A stretch of 64,000 nt of DNA from JAFIFT01 sp020051095 (GCF_964199965.1 NZ_CAXMZT010000003.1:290098-354097); one strand, 5' to 3'. Counted from the first letter of the stretch, positions 25,694 to 35,352 are shown. The notes: generated by a model not told the origin, from the sequence alone. Numbers and translations: made by a program.

Positions 25694-27118
25694 GTGAAAA
25701 ATATTAACAACTTTATGACACCAAGGATGGGTCGCGTTGAAAACATTCATTTCATTGGCATCGGTGGCTCGGGCATGTGCGGCATTGCCGAGGTATTGCA
25801 TAATGAAGGGTATTGCATCACGGGATCTGATGCAAGCGAAAGCAAAACGACTCAATATCTTCAATCGTTGGGGATTGAAATAACCATCGGCCATCATGCT
25901 AGTTTAATTGACAAAGCAGATGTGGTGGTGCGCTCGACCGCCATTCGGGATGATAATCCTGAGATCCTGGCTGCAAAGCAAAAACAAATTCCGATTATAC
26001 CGCGGGCAAAAATGCTGGCAGAACTCATGAGATTTCGACATGGTATCGCGATTGCGGGCACTCATGGAAAAACGACTACCACCAGTTTAGTCAGCAGTGT
26101 ATTGGCAGAAGGTGGTCTGGATCCGAGTTATGTTATTGGTGGCCGGCTAAATAGCTCGGGTTCGAATGCGCAGCTCGGTAAATCAACTTATTTTGTCGCT
26201 GAAGCGGATGAATCCGATGCTTCCTTTTTGTTTTTAAAACCAATGACAGCCGTGGTCACTAACATCGATGCGGATCATATGGGGACCTATGAGGACAATG
26301 TCGACAAACTTAAAGATACCTTCTTAGAGTTTTTACACCATCTTCCCTTTTATGGCTTAGCTATTTTATGTCTCGATGACCCAGGTGTTATGGACGTGAT
26401 GCCAAGAATTGAGCGACCTATTATAACCTATGGCTTTAACAAAAATGCCCATTATCATGCCGTCGAATGGGTGCAAAAAGGTCTATCTAGCCAATTCACC
26501 GTTTTCAGACCAATTCCCCATGCGCCACTACACATCGAATATAATTTACCAGGCCGCCATAATGTATTAAATGCATTAGCCGCTATAGCCGTCGCCACCG
26601 ATCTGGGTGTCAGCGATACCGACATCATTGAAGGTCTTAGAAAATTCCAAGGGGTAGGACGGCGCTTCCAACAACTCGGTGATAAACTATTCGAGCATGG
26701 AACAGCTAAAATTATCGACGATTATGGCCACCACCCCCAAGAAATTAGTTCGACCATTGATGCATTGCGCCATGTATGGCCCGATACTAAATTAATTCAT
26801 GTTTTTCAGCCACATCGGTATACGCGAACGAAAGCCTTATTTGATGCCTTTGTTGATGCGTTAAGTTTGGCAGATGAGCTCGTGTTATTAGATGTGTATC
26901 CAGCTGGGGAACCCCCCATTGAAGGAGCAAACTCAGCCGCCATTGCCCAAAAATTACATGAGAAAGGTAAACATGCTTATTTGGCAAATGAACAGACTTT
27001 ATTAGCCACACTCGATAAAATTGTCCAAAACGATAATATTTTATTAATGCAAGGCGCTGGCAGTATTGGTACGATGGCCAATAAACTTGTGCAAAATACC
27101 CAGGAGCCAATATCATGA
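25694..27118 (+). CDS. murC: UDP-MurNAc--L-alanine ligase
   Basis: First Mur ligase, adding L-Ala to UDP-MurNAc. The protein has 474 residues from GTG 25694, which has AAGGGG six bases upstream; the frame is open back to a TTG at 25661, but that has no ribosome binding site. The N-terminal IHFIGIGGSGMCGIAEVL binds UDP, AGTHGKTTTTSLVSS is the ATP site, and EADESDASFL and the C-terminal FQPHRYTRTK follow. Its last four bases overlap murB. Confidence 0.96.
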   Translation: MKNINNFMTPRMGRVENIHFIGIGGSGMCGIAEVLHNEGYCITGSDASESKTTQYLQSLGIEITIGHHASLIDKADVVVRSTAIRDDNPEILAAKQKQIPIIPRAKMLAELMRFRHGIAIAGTHGKTTTTSLVSSVLAEGGLDPSYVIGGRLNSSGSNAQLGKSTYFVAEADESDASFLFLKPMTAVVTNIDADHMGTYEDNVDKLKDTFLEFLHHLPFYGLAILCLDDPGVMDVMPRIERPIITYGFNKNAHYHAVEWVQKGLSSQFTVFRPIPHAPLHIEYNLPGRHNVLNALAAIAVATDLGVSDTDIIEGLRKFQGVGRRFQQLGDKLFEHGTAKIIDDYGHHPQEISSTIDALRHVWPDTKLIHVFQPHRYTRTKALFDAFVDALSLADELVLLDVYPAGEPPIEGANSAAIAQKLHEKGKHAYLANEQTLLATLDKIVQNDNILLMQGAGSIGTMANKLVQNTQEPIS

Positions 27119-28011
27119 ACCAACCGGCACTGGTCTCTCAATTAAGAGGTGAATTATTTCATCATCAACCCCTTGCAAAATACACGACTTGGCGTGTAGG
27201 TGGTCCTGCAGACACACTCTATAAACCGGCTGATTTGGAAGATTTATGTCATTTCTTAACAACATTACCAGCCGATGAGCCAATTCATTGGTTAGGCTTA
27301 GGTTCCAATTCGCTTATCAGTGACAGTGGGATTAGAGGGACAGTTATCGTTACCCAAGGTGCCTTGAAAGATATGGCGATGGTTTCTGCCAATGTCGTTC
27401 GGGTTGAAGCCGGTGTAAGTTGTGCGTCTATGGCTCGCTTTTGTGCTCGAAACAATTTACAAGGCGGCGAATTTTGGGCAGGTATCCCGGGAACCATGGG
27501 AGGCGCTTTGAAAATGAACGCTGGCTGCTATGGCCATGAAACCTGGAATTATGTCACAGAAGTTGAGACCATTAATCGTCAGGGTGAATTGCATAAACGC
27601 CCGGCTAATGACTATGAGATTCAATATCGGCAAGTGAATGGCCATGAAGAAGAATGGTTTATTGCAGCCTGGTGCTCATTGAATATTGGCGATAAAGAAA
27701 TATCACTTAATCGGATCAAAGAGCTTCTAAAACAACGATCGGATACACAACCGACGAGTGAGCATAATTGTGGTTCGGTATTTCGTAATCCACCCGGTAA
27801 TTTTGCAGCAAAATTGATTGAATCCTGCGGCCTAAAAGGCTTTAAAATCGGCGGCGCGCAAGTATCTACAAAACATGCAAATTTCATTATTAACCAGGAC
27901 TGTGATGCCACGGCAAAAGACATTGAGCAACTAATTAATCATGTTTGGCAAACGGTAAGAGATAAAACAGGCGTCGAATTGGTCCGCGAGGTCCATCTTA
28001 TTGGGGAGTAG
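27115..28011 (+). CDS. murB: UDP-N-acetylenolpyruvoylglucosamine reductase
   Basis: FAD enzyme that reduces UDP-GlcNAc-enolpyruvate to UDP-MurNAc. The 298 residues form the shorter type II MurB. It shows YTTWRVGGPADTLY (N-terminus), WLGLGSNSLISDSG (FAD loop), GIPGTMGGALKMNAGCYG, and the proton-donor serine region CGSVFRNPPG. The start overlaps the murC stop (ATGA). Confidence 0.97.
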   Translation: MNQPALVSQLRGELFHHQPLAKYTTWRVGGPADTLYKPADLEDLCHFLTTLPADEPIHWLGLGSNSLISDSGIRGTVIVTQGALKDMAMVSANVVRVEAGVSCASMARFCARNNLQGGEFWAGIPGTMGGALKMNAGCYGHETWNYVTEVETINRQGELHKRPANDYEIQYRQVNGHEEEWFIAAWCSLNIGDKEISLNRIKELLKQRSDTQPTSEHNCGSVFRNPPGNFAAKLIESCGLKGFKIGGAQVSTKHANFIINQDCDATAKDIEQLINHVWQTVRDKTGVELVREVHLIGE

Positions 28012-28013
28012 TT

Positions 28014-29102
28014 ATGGGTAAAAAAGATAAAGTAGCAGTCATTTATGGCGGGAAATCGGGAGAACACGAAATATCACTCCGTTCTGCGGCTTCCGTTGTT
28101 CATAATTTAGATGCCAGTCTTTACGATATCATCCCCATCGCGATCGATAAAAATGGGCTATTGTTTCTTAATGACTATCAAGAAATGATGACCTACCGAG
28201 ACTCGCTTCCAGTAAAAACAGAACACTCTAAAGCCCTGCCAAGCTTAGATAATTTTGGGAAACTCACCATCGATGCTGATGTTATTTTCCCCGTGATGCA
28301 TGGCCCATTGTATGAAGATGGCTGTTTACAAGGCTTGTTAGAATCGTTATCCATTGCTTATGTCGGTTGTGGCGTTTTGTCATCCGCTATTGGTATGGAT
28401 AAAGACATGACACGAAAAGTTGCATGCCGTCATGATATCCGTCATGCACCCTACGTCTGTTTAACAGCCACTCAGTCTGACGCGCAACGCCAAACGATCC
28501 TGCAACAATTGATCGATCGAAATCAATGGCCATTATTTGTCAAACCGTGTTCATTAGGCTCAAGTGTTGGCACTCATAAAGTCAACGATAGCCAATCATT
28601 GCATGAAGCCGTGAAAGATGCTTTTCGTTTTGATCACACCGTGTTGGTTGAAGATTGCATTCACGGGCAAGAAATTGAAATATCGGTGCTGGAAGATCTA
28701 GAAATAGGCAACCCTCCCCGAGCATCGACACCGGGTGAAATAAAAACGGTACACCAAGATGGTTTCTATTCGTATAACGCCAAATATTGTCAAAGTGAGC
28801 TAACCGATTTAATTATTCCGGCCAACATCAGTAAGGATTTACAACAAAAAGTGCAGCATGCTGCCATTCAGATCTTCCAAAGGCTAAAATGCCAAGGACT
28901 CGCAAGAATTGATTTTTTCATTGCCGGGAATGATATCTATTTTAACGAAATTAATACCATGCCAGGGTTTACTTCCATCAGTATGTATCCAAAACTATGG
29001 CAACATGATAACCTAGGCTATGAAGATTTGTTGAATCAATTAGTCACATTGGCAAAAAGAAATCATCAAATCAAATCAAATCGCTTAACGGATTACCAGT
29101 AA
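28014..29102 (+). CDS. ddl: D-alanine--D-alanine ligase
   Basis: ATP-grasp enzyme that makes the D-Ala-D-Ala used by MurF. The 362 residues include IYGGKSGEHEISLRSA, the Gly-rich loop region VKPCSLGSSVGTHKV, EIEISVLED, and the C-terminal metal site FNEINTMPGFTSISMYPKL. At this length it resembles DdlA-type enzymes (364 in E. coli) more than the roughly 306-residue DdlB normally encoded beside ftsQ. It lies two bases after murB. Confidence 0.95.
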   Translation: MGKKDKVAVIYGGKSGEHEISLRSAASVVHNLDASLYDIIPIAIDKNGLLFLNDYQEMMTYRDSLPVKTEHSKALPSLDNFGKLTIDADVIFPVMHGPLYEDGCLQGLLESLSIAYVGCGVLSSAIGMDKDMTRKVACRHDIRHAPYVCLTATQSDAQRQTILQQLIDRNQWPLFVKPCSLGSSVGTHKVNDSQSLHEAVKDAFRFDHTVLVEDCIHGQEIEISVLEDLEIGNPPRASTPGEIKTVHQDGFYSYNAKYCQSELTDLIIPANISKDLQQKVQHAAIQIFQRLKCQGLARIDFFIAGNDIYFNEINTMPGFTSISMYPKLWQHDNLGYEDLLNQLVTLAKRNHQIKSNRLTDYQ

Positions 29103-29107
29103 TAACT

Positions 29108-29818
29108 ATGGCAAATGATCAAATAGAACCTGAACGAAAGCCGATAAAATTGTTCTTATTGATTGTATTTGCTGTTTTTTTAATTTTCCGTTGTTTCTAT
29201 CTTTTTTTTAGCGACCCTGAACGGTTCCCTATTGACGTCGTAAAGGTTGAATCACCGTTTAAATTTGTCGATAGAAAAACCATTGAAAAAACGATATCTC
29301 CTTTTCTTGAGAAGAGTTTTTTTACGTTACCTGTCCATCAATTACACCAGCAGTTAAACGCATTAAACGGGATTGAACAAGTTGACGTTAAACGGCTGTG
29401 GCCAGACCAATTAGTCTTGCATTTTGAAGAAAGGCATCCAATTGCCAGTTGGCATAATCAGCTCATCACACCATCAGGGGAGGTATTTAGCACTAAAGAC
29501 CCAGCAATATTCGATAACTTACCTAAATTAGAGGGACCCGAAAAAAATAAAAAAGATATTTTACATACTTACCAAAAATTGAGTAAGATATTATCAGGCT
29601 ACGGATTTTATTGTAGAGAACTAAGTTATTCTCCTGCACAGGGCTGGCAATTACGGTTAAAAAATGACATGCTAATAGAGTTGGGAAATCAACAAATTAT
29701 CAGTCGACTGGAAAGATTTCTTCGTCGTCTTCCAGCTATACAAGCTGAATCATCGGCTAGGATTAACTACGCAGACCTACGATATAAGCAAGGGGTTGCA
29801 GTTAAGTACGAACAATAG
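29108..29818 (+). CDS. ftsQ: Cell division protein FtsQ
   Basis: Bitopic divisome protein that links FtsBL to the early ring. The 236 residues have a cytoplasmic N-tail, one transmembrane helix (residues 15-36), a POTRA domain (about 43-112, from IDVVKVESPFKF), and a beta domain with the family-typical WPDQLVLHFEERHPIASW. It lies five bases after ddl. Downstream a 97-base gap with a possible promoter precedes ftsA. Confidence 0.94.
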   Translation: MANDQIEPERKPIKLFLLIVFAVFLIFRCFYLFFSDPERFPIDVVKVESPFKFVDRKTIEKTISPFLEKSFFTLPVHQLHQQLNALNGIEQVDVKRLWPDQLVLHFEERHPIASWHNQLITPSGEVFSTKDPAIFDNLPKLEGPEKNKKDILHTYQKLSKILSGYGFYCRELSYSPAQGWQLRLKNDMLIELGNQQIISRLERFLRRLPAIQAESSARINYADLRYKQGVAVKYEQ

Positions 29819-29856
29819 GGTCAATTTGTCGCACTTTCATTTTTATAGGGCGACGC

Positions 29857-29883
29857 TTGATTTGACAAAATGGTGTGTAGAAT
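29857..29883 (+). promoter_or_regulatory. Weak candidate promoter of ftsA-ftsZ
   Basis: TTGATT (29857-29862), a 15-base spacer, TAGAAT (29878-29883), in the ftsQ-ftsA gap. The spacing is short of optimal. A nearby perfect TTGACA (29862-29867) has no matching -10 at a usual distance. Confidence 0.35.
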
Positions 29884-29915
29884 AAATCGATCGCTATCGG
29901 GGAAAATAGGTTAAC

Positions 29916-31157
29916 ATGGCCAAAAAACAAGATAAACAAATAATCACTGGTCTGGACATAGGGACATCGAAGATTGTCGCTTTAATCGCTGAAGTTAGTG
30001 AAGATGGCTCTATTAATGTAATTGGAATGGGGAGACACCCCTCTCGAGGATTGAAACGTGGCGTCGTCGTTGATATTGAAGCCACCGTTAATTCAATACA
30101 AAGAGCGATAGAAGAAGCCGAGTTAATGGCCAACTGTGAGGTATCAACCGTCTATGCTGGCATTGCTGGCAGCCATATTCGCAGCTTAAATAGCCACGGT
30201 ATTGTGGCTATAAAAGACAAAGAAGTGACTCGGGCGGATGTTGAGCGTGTTATTGAGGCCGCTAAAGCCGTCGCTATCCCAGCGGATCAAAAAATCCTAC
30301 ATGTATTGCCCCAGGAATTTATTATTGACAATCAAGGGAGCATTCGTGAACCACTTGGCATGGCCGGTGTAAGACTTGAAGCGAATGTCCATATTGTCAC
30401 GGGGGCCGTTAGTGCTGCACAAAATATCGTGAAATGCGTTAATTTATGCGGTTTACAGGTCGAAGACATTATTTTAGAACAGCTGGCTTCAAGTCATTCT
30501 GTCTTAACCGACGATGAAAAAGAACTTGGGGTATGCTTAATCGATATCGGTGGAGGCACCACGGATATTGCTGTTTTTTCTCAGGGTGCGATCCAACACA
30601 CAGCCGTTATTCCAATCGCAGGGGATCAAGTCACCAACGATATTGCCATGGCGTTACGTACCCCCGCTAAATCAGCGGAGCAAATTAAAATTCAATATGC
30701 AACCACTATCCCTTCACATGCCAGCACGAATGATATGATTGAAGTATCACCCGCGTCCAATGATCGTGCAGGGCGCAAAATTGCAGCCAGCATGCTAGCA
30801 GAAGTGGTTTATGCACGTTATGAAGAGTTGTACATGCTCGTAAATAATGAATTATTACGTAGCGGTTTTGCCGATAGGATACCTGCAGGTCTTGTCATAA
30901 CCGGTGGTGGTTCTTGTGTAAATGGCGCCTTGTCATTGGCAGAAATGAGCTTCAATATGCCCGTTCGACATGGGCTAACCCATCGTTTGCCCGGCATGCC
31001 TGATGAATCCATTTCGCCAACAATGGCAACTAGTGTCGGTTTATTGATACATGGCTTTAATCATAAACAAGAAACAGGGTACAATACGCCAAGACTCAGA
31101 CCACAAGCAAAAAATGTCTGGGCTAAAATGCGTGCATGGTTTCAAGGTAATTTTTAG
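29916..31157 (+). CDS. ftsA: Cell division protein FtsA
   Basis: Actin-like ATPase that anchors FtsZ filaments to the membrane. The 413 residues begin with the phosphate-1 loop GLDIGTSKIVALI and include the SHI domain (about 84-165), the ATP motif LIDIGGGTTDIAVF, the phosphate-2 region VITGGGSCVNG, and a C-terminal amphipathic membrane-targeting helix (VWAKMRAWFQGNF). It is followed by ftsZ after 75 bases. Confidence 0.97.
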   Translation: MAKKQDKQIITGLDIGTSKIVALIAEVSEDGSINVIGMGRHPSRGLKRGVVVDIEATVNSIQRAIEEAELMANCEVSTVYAGIAGSHIRSLNSHGIVAIKDKEVTRADVERVIEAAKAVAIPADQKILHVLPQEFIIDNQGSIREPLGMAGVRLEANVHIVTGAVSAAQNIVKCVNLCGLQVEDIILEQLASSHSVLTDDEKELGVCLIDIGGGTTDIAVFSQGAIQHTAVIPIAGDQVTNDIAMALRTPAKSAEQIKIQYATTIPSHASTNDMIEVSPASNDRAGRKIAASMLAEVVYARYEELYMLVNNELLRSGFADRIPAGLVITGGGSCVNGALSLAEMSFNMPVRHGLTHRLPGMPDESISPTMATSVGLLIHGFNHKQETGYNTPRLRPQAKNVWAKMRAWFQGNF

Positions 31158-31232
31158 GGACATTCCCTGGTAACTACTCATATTCAAAGACTGTTTATAC
31201 ACAGCTCAGCCTAAATTAAGAGGAGAGGCATC

Positions 31233-32381
31233 ATGTTTGAATTAATGGATAACCAGCAAGATAGTGCTGTTATCAAAGTCATCGGCGTTGGTGGTGGCGG
31301 TGGAAACGCCATCGAACATATGCTGGCTGAACATTTTGAAGGCGTTGAGTTTATCTGCGCCAACACGGACGCACAAGCCCTGAAAAATTCAAACGCCCAA
31401 ACGGTTATGCAGCTGGGAGGTGAATTGACCAAAGGACTGGGTGCAGGCGCTAATCCCAAAATTGGCAGAGATGCGGCTGAGGAAGATATTGAAAAAATTC
31501 GTGCCTGTATCGAAGGGTCAGATATGGTATTTATCACAGCTGGCATGGGCGGTGGAACCGGAACGGGTGCAGCACCCGTGTTTGCTAGAGTGGCTAGAGA
31601 ACTAGGGATTCTAACCGTTGCCGTTGTGACTAAGCCATTTTCCTTCGAAGGAAAGCAACGTAGCCTAGCCGCAGAAGAAGGCATCCGCCAACTGGCTGAG
31701 CATGTTGACTCACTGATTACGATTCCAAACAACAAATTATTAACTGTTTTAGGAAAAAACATCAGTTTATTGAATGCATTTAAGGCCGCCAACAATGTCC
31801 TTCTTGGTGCAGTTAAAGGCATTTCTGATTTAATTACCCGCCCCGGTCTCATTAATGTGGACTTTGCAGACGTTCGAACGGTCATGTCCGAAATGGGAAT
31901 GGCCATGATGGGAACAGGAACTGCCTCAGGTGAGCAACGAGCCCGACTAGCGGCTGAATCTGCCGTCGCATCACCTTTACTAGAAGACGTGAATTTATCG
32001 GGTGCGAAGGGTATTCTTGTCAATATAACAGCTGGCATGGATATGTCGATTGGCGAATTTGAAGAAGTGGGCGATGTTATCAAAGAGTTTATCTCTGATG
32101 ATGCAACCGTTGTTGTTGGAACGGTCATCGATCCAAATATGACCGACGACATGCACGTCACCGTTATTGTTACTGGCCTGGGTAATCGAAGGGATCAGGC
32201 TAGAACAGCTCATACCCCTGCTACCTCTCAGGTTAGCACCAAGCATTCACCTGATTTAGACTACCAGCAATTTGAGCGCCCTGCCGTAGTTCGAAAGCAA
32301 GCAGCGGTAGGTCAGATGGAAAATAGCAACAAAGATACAGATTACTTAGACATCCCCGCATTTTTGCGGCGAAAAAAGTAA
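31233..32381 (+). CDS. ftsZ: Cell division protein FtsZ
   Basis: Tubulin-like GTPase that forms the division ring. The 382 residues have the nucleotide loop GVGGGGGNAIEHM, the tubulin signature GGGTGTG (106-112), the T7-loop region NVDFADVRTVMSEMG, and the conserved C-terminal peptide DYLDIPAFLRRKK that binds FtsA and ZipA. The ribosome binding site AGGAGAGG is strong. It is followed by a dispersed palindrome at 32404-32431 rather than a T-tailed terminator. Confidence 0.98.
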   Translation: MFELMDNQQDSAVIKVIGVGGGGGNAIEHMLAEHFEGVEFICANTDAQALKNSNAQTVMQLGGELTKGLGAGANPKIGRDAAEEDIEKIRACIEGSDMVFITAGMGGGTGTGAAPVFARVARELGILTVAVVTKPFSFEGKQRSLAAEEGIRQLAEHVDSLITIPNNKLLTVLGKNISLLNAFKAANNVLLGAVKGISDLITRPGLINVDFADVRTVMSEMGMAMMGTGTASGEQRARLAAESAVASPLLEDVNLSGAKGILVNITAGMDMSIGEFEEVGDVIKEFISDDATVVVGTVIDPNMTDDMHVTVIVTGLGNRRDQARTAHTPATSQVSTKHSPDLDYQQFERPAVVRKQAAVGQMENSNKDTDYLDIPAFLRRKK

Positions 32382-32403
32382 GCTTGGCAAAAAGTCCGAT
32401 GTC

Positions 32404-32431
32404 ACCTTCTCCCCAGATAGGGGGAGAAGGT
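32404..32431. repeat. Dispersed palindrome, copy 1
   Basis: An 11-bp perfect stem, ACCTTCTCCCC with GGGGAGAAGGT, and the loop AGATAG. A near-identical core recurs at 38196-38219 and a degenerate fuller copy at 44587-44632. It lies 22 bases after the ftsZ stop. It lacks a T run, so it is better read as a REP-like element than as an intrinsic terminator. Confidence 0.75.
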
Positions 32432-32709
32432 AACTAAAGGCCGATGAAAGGTTAGCGAATTCGAAATCTTTGTTCGGTTAAAAGCACATCGTCCATGCAC
32501 CATGCCTTAAGATGTTTTTTTATAACCACCCCATTTTTAAGATTAATTTCAAACAGAATGGTTGCAATTTAGATAATAATGGTCGATTATTAGAATAATA
32601 ATTAGTCATTTTTTTGGAATTGTTAGACAAATCAATAAATTGTTGTTAACATGGTTAAGTTTGGTGTGTGAAAAAAGTGGTAGGGTTTAAGCAAAATTTC
32701 ACCCAACTT

Positions 32710-32739
32710 TTGGCAGAAATTCTGCATAAGTCTTAAAAA
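32710..32739 (+). promoter_or_regulatory. Candidate promoter of lpxC
   Basis: TTGGCA (32710-32715), then an 18-base spacer and TAAAAA (32734-32739). The -35 box fits well and the -10 box is weak. The predicted leader is about 20 bases. Confidence 0.4.
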
Positions 32740-32766
32740 ATAATACGACGAATAGGCGAATGATTA

Positions 32767-33693
32767 ATGATCAAACAAAGAACCCTTAGAAAAATTATTC
32801 AAGCTACGGGCGTAGGCTTACACTCAGGAAAAAAAGGGTTATTAACACTGAAACCAGCTCCCATCAACACGGGAATTGTTTTTCGTAGAACAGATTTAGA
32901 TCCGGTGGTAGAAATACCCGCGGTTTACGACAACGTGTCGGATACCATGTTATGTACCTCCTTAAGCTACCAAAATGTCAAAGTCGCCACCGTTGAACAC
33001 CTATTATCGGCAATGGCCGGATTAGGCATTGACAATGCCTACGTTGATGTTGACTCACCTGAAGTCCCTATTATGGACGGAAGCGCTGCGCCATTTGTTT
33101 TTCTTATTCAATCAGCTGGCATCATCGAGCAAGAAGCGGCTCGAAAATTTATTCGCATAAAGAAAACTGTCCGTGTTGAAGATGGTGATAAATTTACTGA
33201 GATATCACCTTATGATGGGTTCAAGGTTGGGTTCACGATTGCTTACGATCACCCTGTCTTCAATGATAAACCCCAACGCTCTGTTTTCGATTTTTCATCG
33301 ACCTCTTATATCAAAGAAGTCTGTCGCGCTCGAACGTTTGGGTTTTTGTCCGATTATGAGAAATTGCGTGAGAATGACCTCGCCAAAGGTGGTAGCTTAG
33401 ATAATGCTATTGTGGTTGATGAGTACCGCGTATTAAACGAGGATGGCTTGCGCTTTGACAATGAATTTGTTTCGCATAAAGTTTTAGATGTTATTGGCGA
33501 TGTGTACTTACTTGGCTGCGGATTAATTGGTGCATTTGAAGGACATAAATCGGGCCATGAAATGAATAATCGCCTGCTAAGAGCATTAATGGCTAGAAAA
33601 GATGCATGGGAATACACCTACTTCAATGCTAAAAATTATGCAGAAGCACCCGCTAGCCTCTCATTCAAAAGCTTAGAGCTAGTTGAAGCATAA
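32767..33693 (+). CDS. lpxC: UDP-3-O-acyl-N-acetylglucosamine deacetylase
   Basis: Zinc enzyme of the first committed step of lipid A synthesis, which shows a Gram-negative outer membrane. The 308 residues (305 in E. coli) begin MIKQRTLRKIIQATGVGLHSG. Metal-binding His are in TVEHLLSAMAGLGIDNA and near FVSHKVLDVIGDVYLLG, and the catalytic His is in GHKSGHEMNN. It closes the division cluster, as in E. coli. Confidence 0.98.
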   Translation: MIKQRTLRKIIQATGVGLHSGKKGLLTLKPAPINTGIVFRRTDLDPVVEIPAVYDNVSDTMLCTSLSYQNVKVATVEHLLSAMAGLGIDNAYVDVDSPEVPIMDGSAAPFVFLIQSAGIIEQEAARKFIRIKKTVRVEDGDKFTEISPYDGFKVGFTIAYDHPVFNDKPQRSVFDFSSTSYIKEVCRARTFGFLSDYEKLRENDLAKGGSLDNAIVVDEYRVLNEDGLRFDNEFVSHKVLDVIGDVYLLGCGLIGAFEGHKSGHEMNNRLLRALMARKDAWEYTYFNAKNYAEAPASLSFKSLELVEA

Positions 33694-33730
33694 CATTTCA
33701 GGGTGAAAGATCTGAGGATAGATAACCAAG

Positions 33731-34207
33731 TTACTCTTTAGACTCTAAGTGATCAGCCCATTGTTTTATCGCTTTTTTTAAAGGTGGATAATCGACACTC
33801 TCAGCAAGTGATTCAACCGTTTTTTTTGCCTTTTGACTAACCTTCCTAGCTTTTTTATCTTTAGATACAAAGACGGGAGCTGCGTGTGGGGACTCGATCA
33901 TAATATCACACTGGATGAGTTGATAAAGCTGATGGTCACGGCGCAGGCAATCTCGAATCGTTGGGATCAAATAGCGCAACTCTGTCGCAAATGCGGCGTC
34001 TCTGACGCTAATCGTTAACTTGCCCCTAACAAAGCTGGCAACTCGACAATAGCTTTGCAGATGCTCAGGCAGCATATCCAAAAAAATATCATTTATTTTA
34101 TCCACCTGAAAGCTTTGTAAGCATATTTCCACTAATTGGGGATTTAAACATCGGCTAATCCGTCGCATATTCCTGGCTTTTTCATTAAGATAAGGTATAG
34201 TATACAT
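33731..34207 (-). CDS. DciA-like (DUF721) replicative helicase loader
   Basis: A 158-residue protein with the DUF721/DciA pattern: an N-terminal KH-like domain (about 25-105, LQSFQVDKINDIF to LRYLIPTIRDCL) and a basic disordered tail (KKARKVSQKAKK). DciA recruits and loads DnaB in bacteria that lack DnaC, and its gene often lies by lpxC or secA. The ATG at 34207 has a distant AGGA; an in-frame ATG at 34168 is an alternative start. It converges with lpxC and diverges from the PH-domain gene. Confidence 0.7.
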   Translation of the reverse strand: MYTIPYLNEKARNMRRISRCLNPQLVEICLQSFQVDKINDIFLDMLPEHLQSYCRVASFVRGKLTISVRDAAFATELRYLIPTIRDCLRRDHQLYQLIQCDIMIESPHAAPVFVSKDKKARKVSQKAKKTVESLAESVDYPPLKKAIKQWADHLESKE

Positions 34208-34236
34208 AAGAGCGAAATCCTAGTATAGCCATTGAC

Positions 34237-34674
34237 ATGACCAATCAACCGACCATTCACCAAGCAAAGCTGCACATCATTATTTTCTTATGGCCTTTGT
34301 GCGTGGTCCTTGCACCCATTTATGCTTCGTTTCATTTACCCTCAAATTTACAGCAATTTCGTGATATGTTCTATTATGTTTCAGGGTTTGGCGGCATATG
34401 GATTATAATGACTTGGGTTACTTACCAATTTTCATCGCTTACGATTAAACCCAAGCAAGTGATTTTAAGAACCGGCTTATTAGTGCGCCAAACCATTGAT
34501 ATTCCTTTGGACAAAATTGAAAGTATCGATATACGACAATCCTTAATAGGAAGCCTGCTAAAATATGGGGAGCTCACCATCACTGGCACAGGCGGCACCC
34601 GCAATGTCATTAATTATTTATGCAAACCTTTAACTTGTCGACGCGTCATTGAACAACAAATGCATCAGGTTTGA
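34237..34674 (+). CDS. Bacterial PH-domain membrane protein (YdbS-like)
   Basis: A 145-residue protein with two transmembrane helices (about 13-31 and 49-64) followed by a bacterial PH-like (bPH2) domain: YQFSSLTIKPKQVILRTGLLVRQTIDIPLDKIESIDIRQSLIGSLLKYGELTITG, which is typical of the YdbS/YdbT family. The molecular role of the family is not settled. It precedes upp by 42 bases and may be cotranscribed. Confidence 0.75.
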   Translation: MTNQPTIHQAKLHIIIFLWPLCVVLAPIYASFHLPSNLQQFRDMFYYVSGFGGIWIIMTWVTYQFSSLTIKPKQVILRTGLLVRQTIDIPLDKIESIDIRQSLIGSLLKYGELTITGTGGTRNVINYLCKPLTCRRVIEQQMHQV

Positions 34675-34716
34675 ATTATACAGGGCTGGCGCATTAACAC
34701 ACAGGGATAGACAATC

Positions 34717-35352
34717 ATGACAACGCAAAAAGTGATTATTCTTGATCACCCCTTAATTCAGCATAAGCTCACCGAGTTGCGCGATAAATACACCCAAACT
34801 CGCGAATTTCGTTCATTAATTCATGAAGTATCCCTGTTAATGGCTTATGAGATAACCCGCCATCTACCTTTAAAGTTGAAAACGATTGAAACACCCTTAA
34901 TGCCGATGGAGGCCCCGACGCTGGCCGGCAAAAAACCCATTTTTGTCTCTATTTTAAGAGCAGGCAATGCATTACTCGATGGGATGTTACAATTAATACC
35001 TTCTGCAAAAGTTGGCCATGTCGGTCTGTATCGGGATCATGACACACTAAAAGCAGTTGAGTATTATTTTAAAATGCCTCCCCATTGTGAAAAAAGTGAT
35101 TTCATCGTTCTTGATCCGATGCTGGCTACTGGCAACACAGCCGTTGCAGCAATCACCCGCATTAAAGCGCTCAATCCAAAAAGTATTGTATTCCTGTGTT
35201 TATTAGCGGCACCTGAAGGGATAGAAGCCTTGCACAAAGTCCACCCAGACATTCCAATTTACACAGCAGCGGTGGATGAAAAATTAAATGATAAAAAATA
35301 TATTTTACCCGGGTTAGGCGATGCAGGCGATCGATTATACGGTACCAAATAA
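34717..35352 (+). CDS. upp: Uracil phosphoribosyltransferase
   Basis: Makes UMP from uracil and PRPP (pyrimidine salvage). The 211 residues (208 in E. coli) contain SILRAGNALLDGML, the PRPP-binding DPMLATGNTAVAAI, and the C-terminal uracil-binding YILPGLGDAGDRLYGTK. No dedicated uracil permease lies next to it here. Confidence 0.98.
   Translation: MTTQKVIILDHPLIQHKLTELRDKYTQTREFRSLIHEVSLLMAYEITRHLPLKLKTIETPLMPMEAPTLAGKKPIFVSILRAGNALLDGMLQLIPSAKVGHVGLYRDHDTLKAVEYYFKMPPHCEKSDFIVLDPMLATGNTAVAAITRIKALNPKSIVFLCLLAAPEGIEALHKVHPDIPIYTAAVDEKLNDKKYILPGLGDAGDRLYGTK

Larger units (their letters stand above)
32382..32766 (+). other. 385-bp ftsZ-lpxC intergenic region
   Basis: No gene is visible. It holds a dispersed palindrome (32404-32431) just after ftsZ, an AT-rich middle without notable structure, and a candidate lpxC promoter (32710-32739). 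In E. coli secM/secA lie beyond lpxC; here neither is present. Confidence 0.7.

Noticed and set aside
25347..25697. Open frame across the ftsW end and the gap, possibly a murG remnant
   Set aside because: It overlaps ftsW out of frame for half its length and has no MurG-like segment that I can see.
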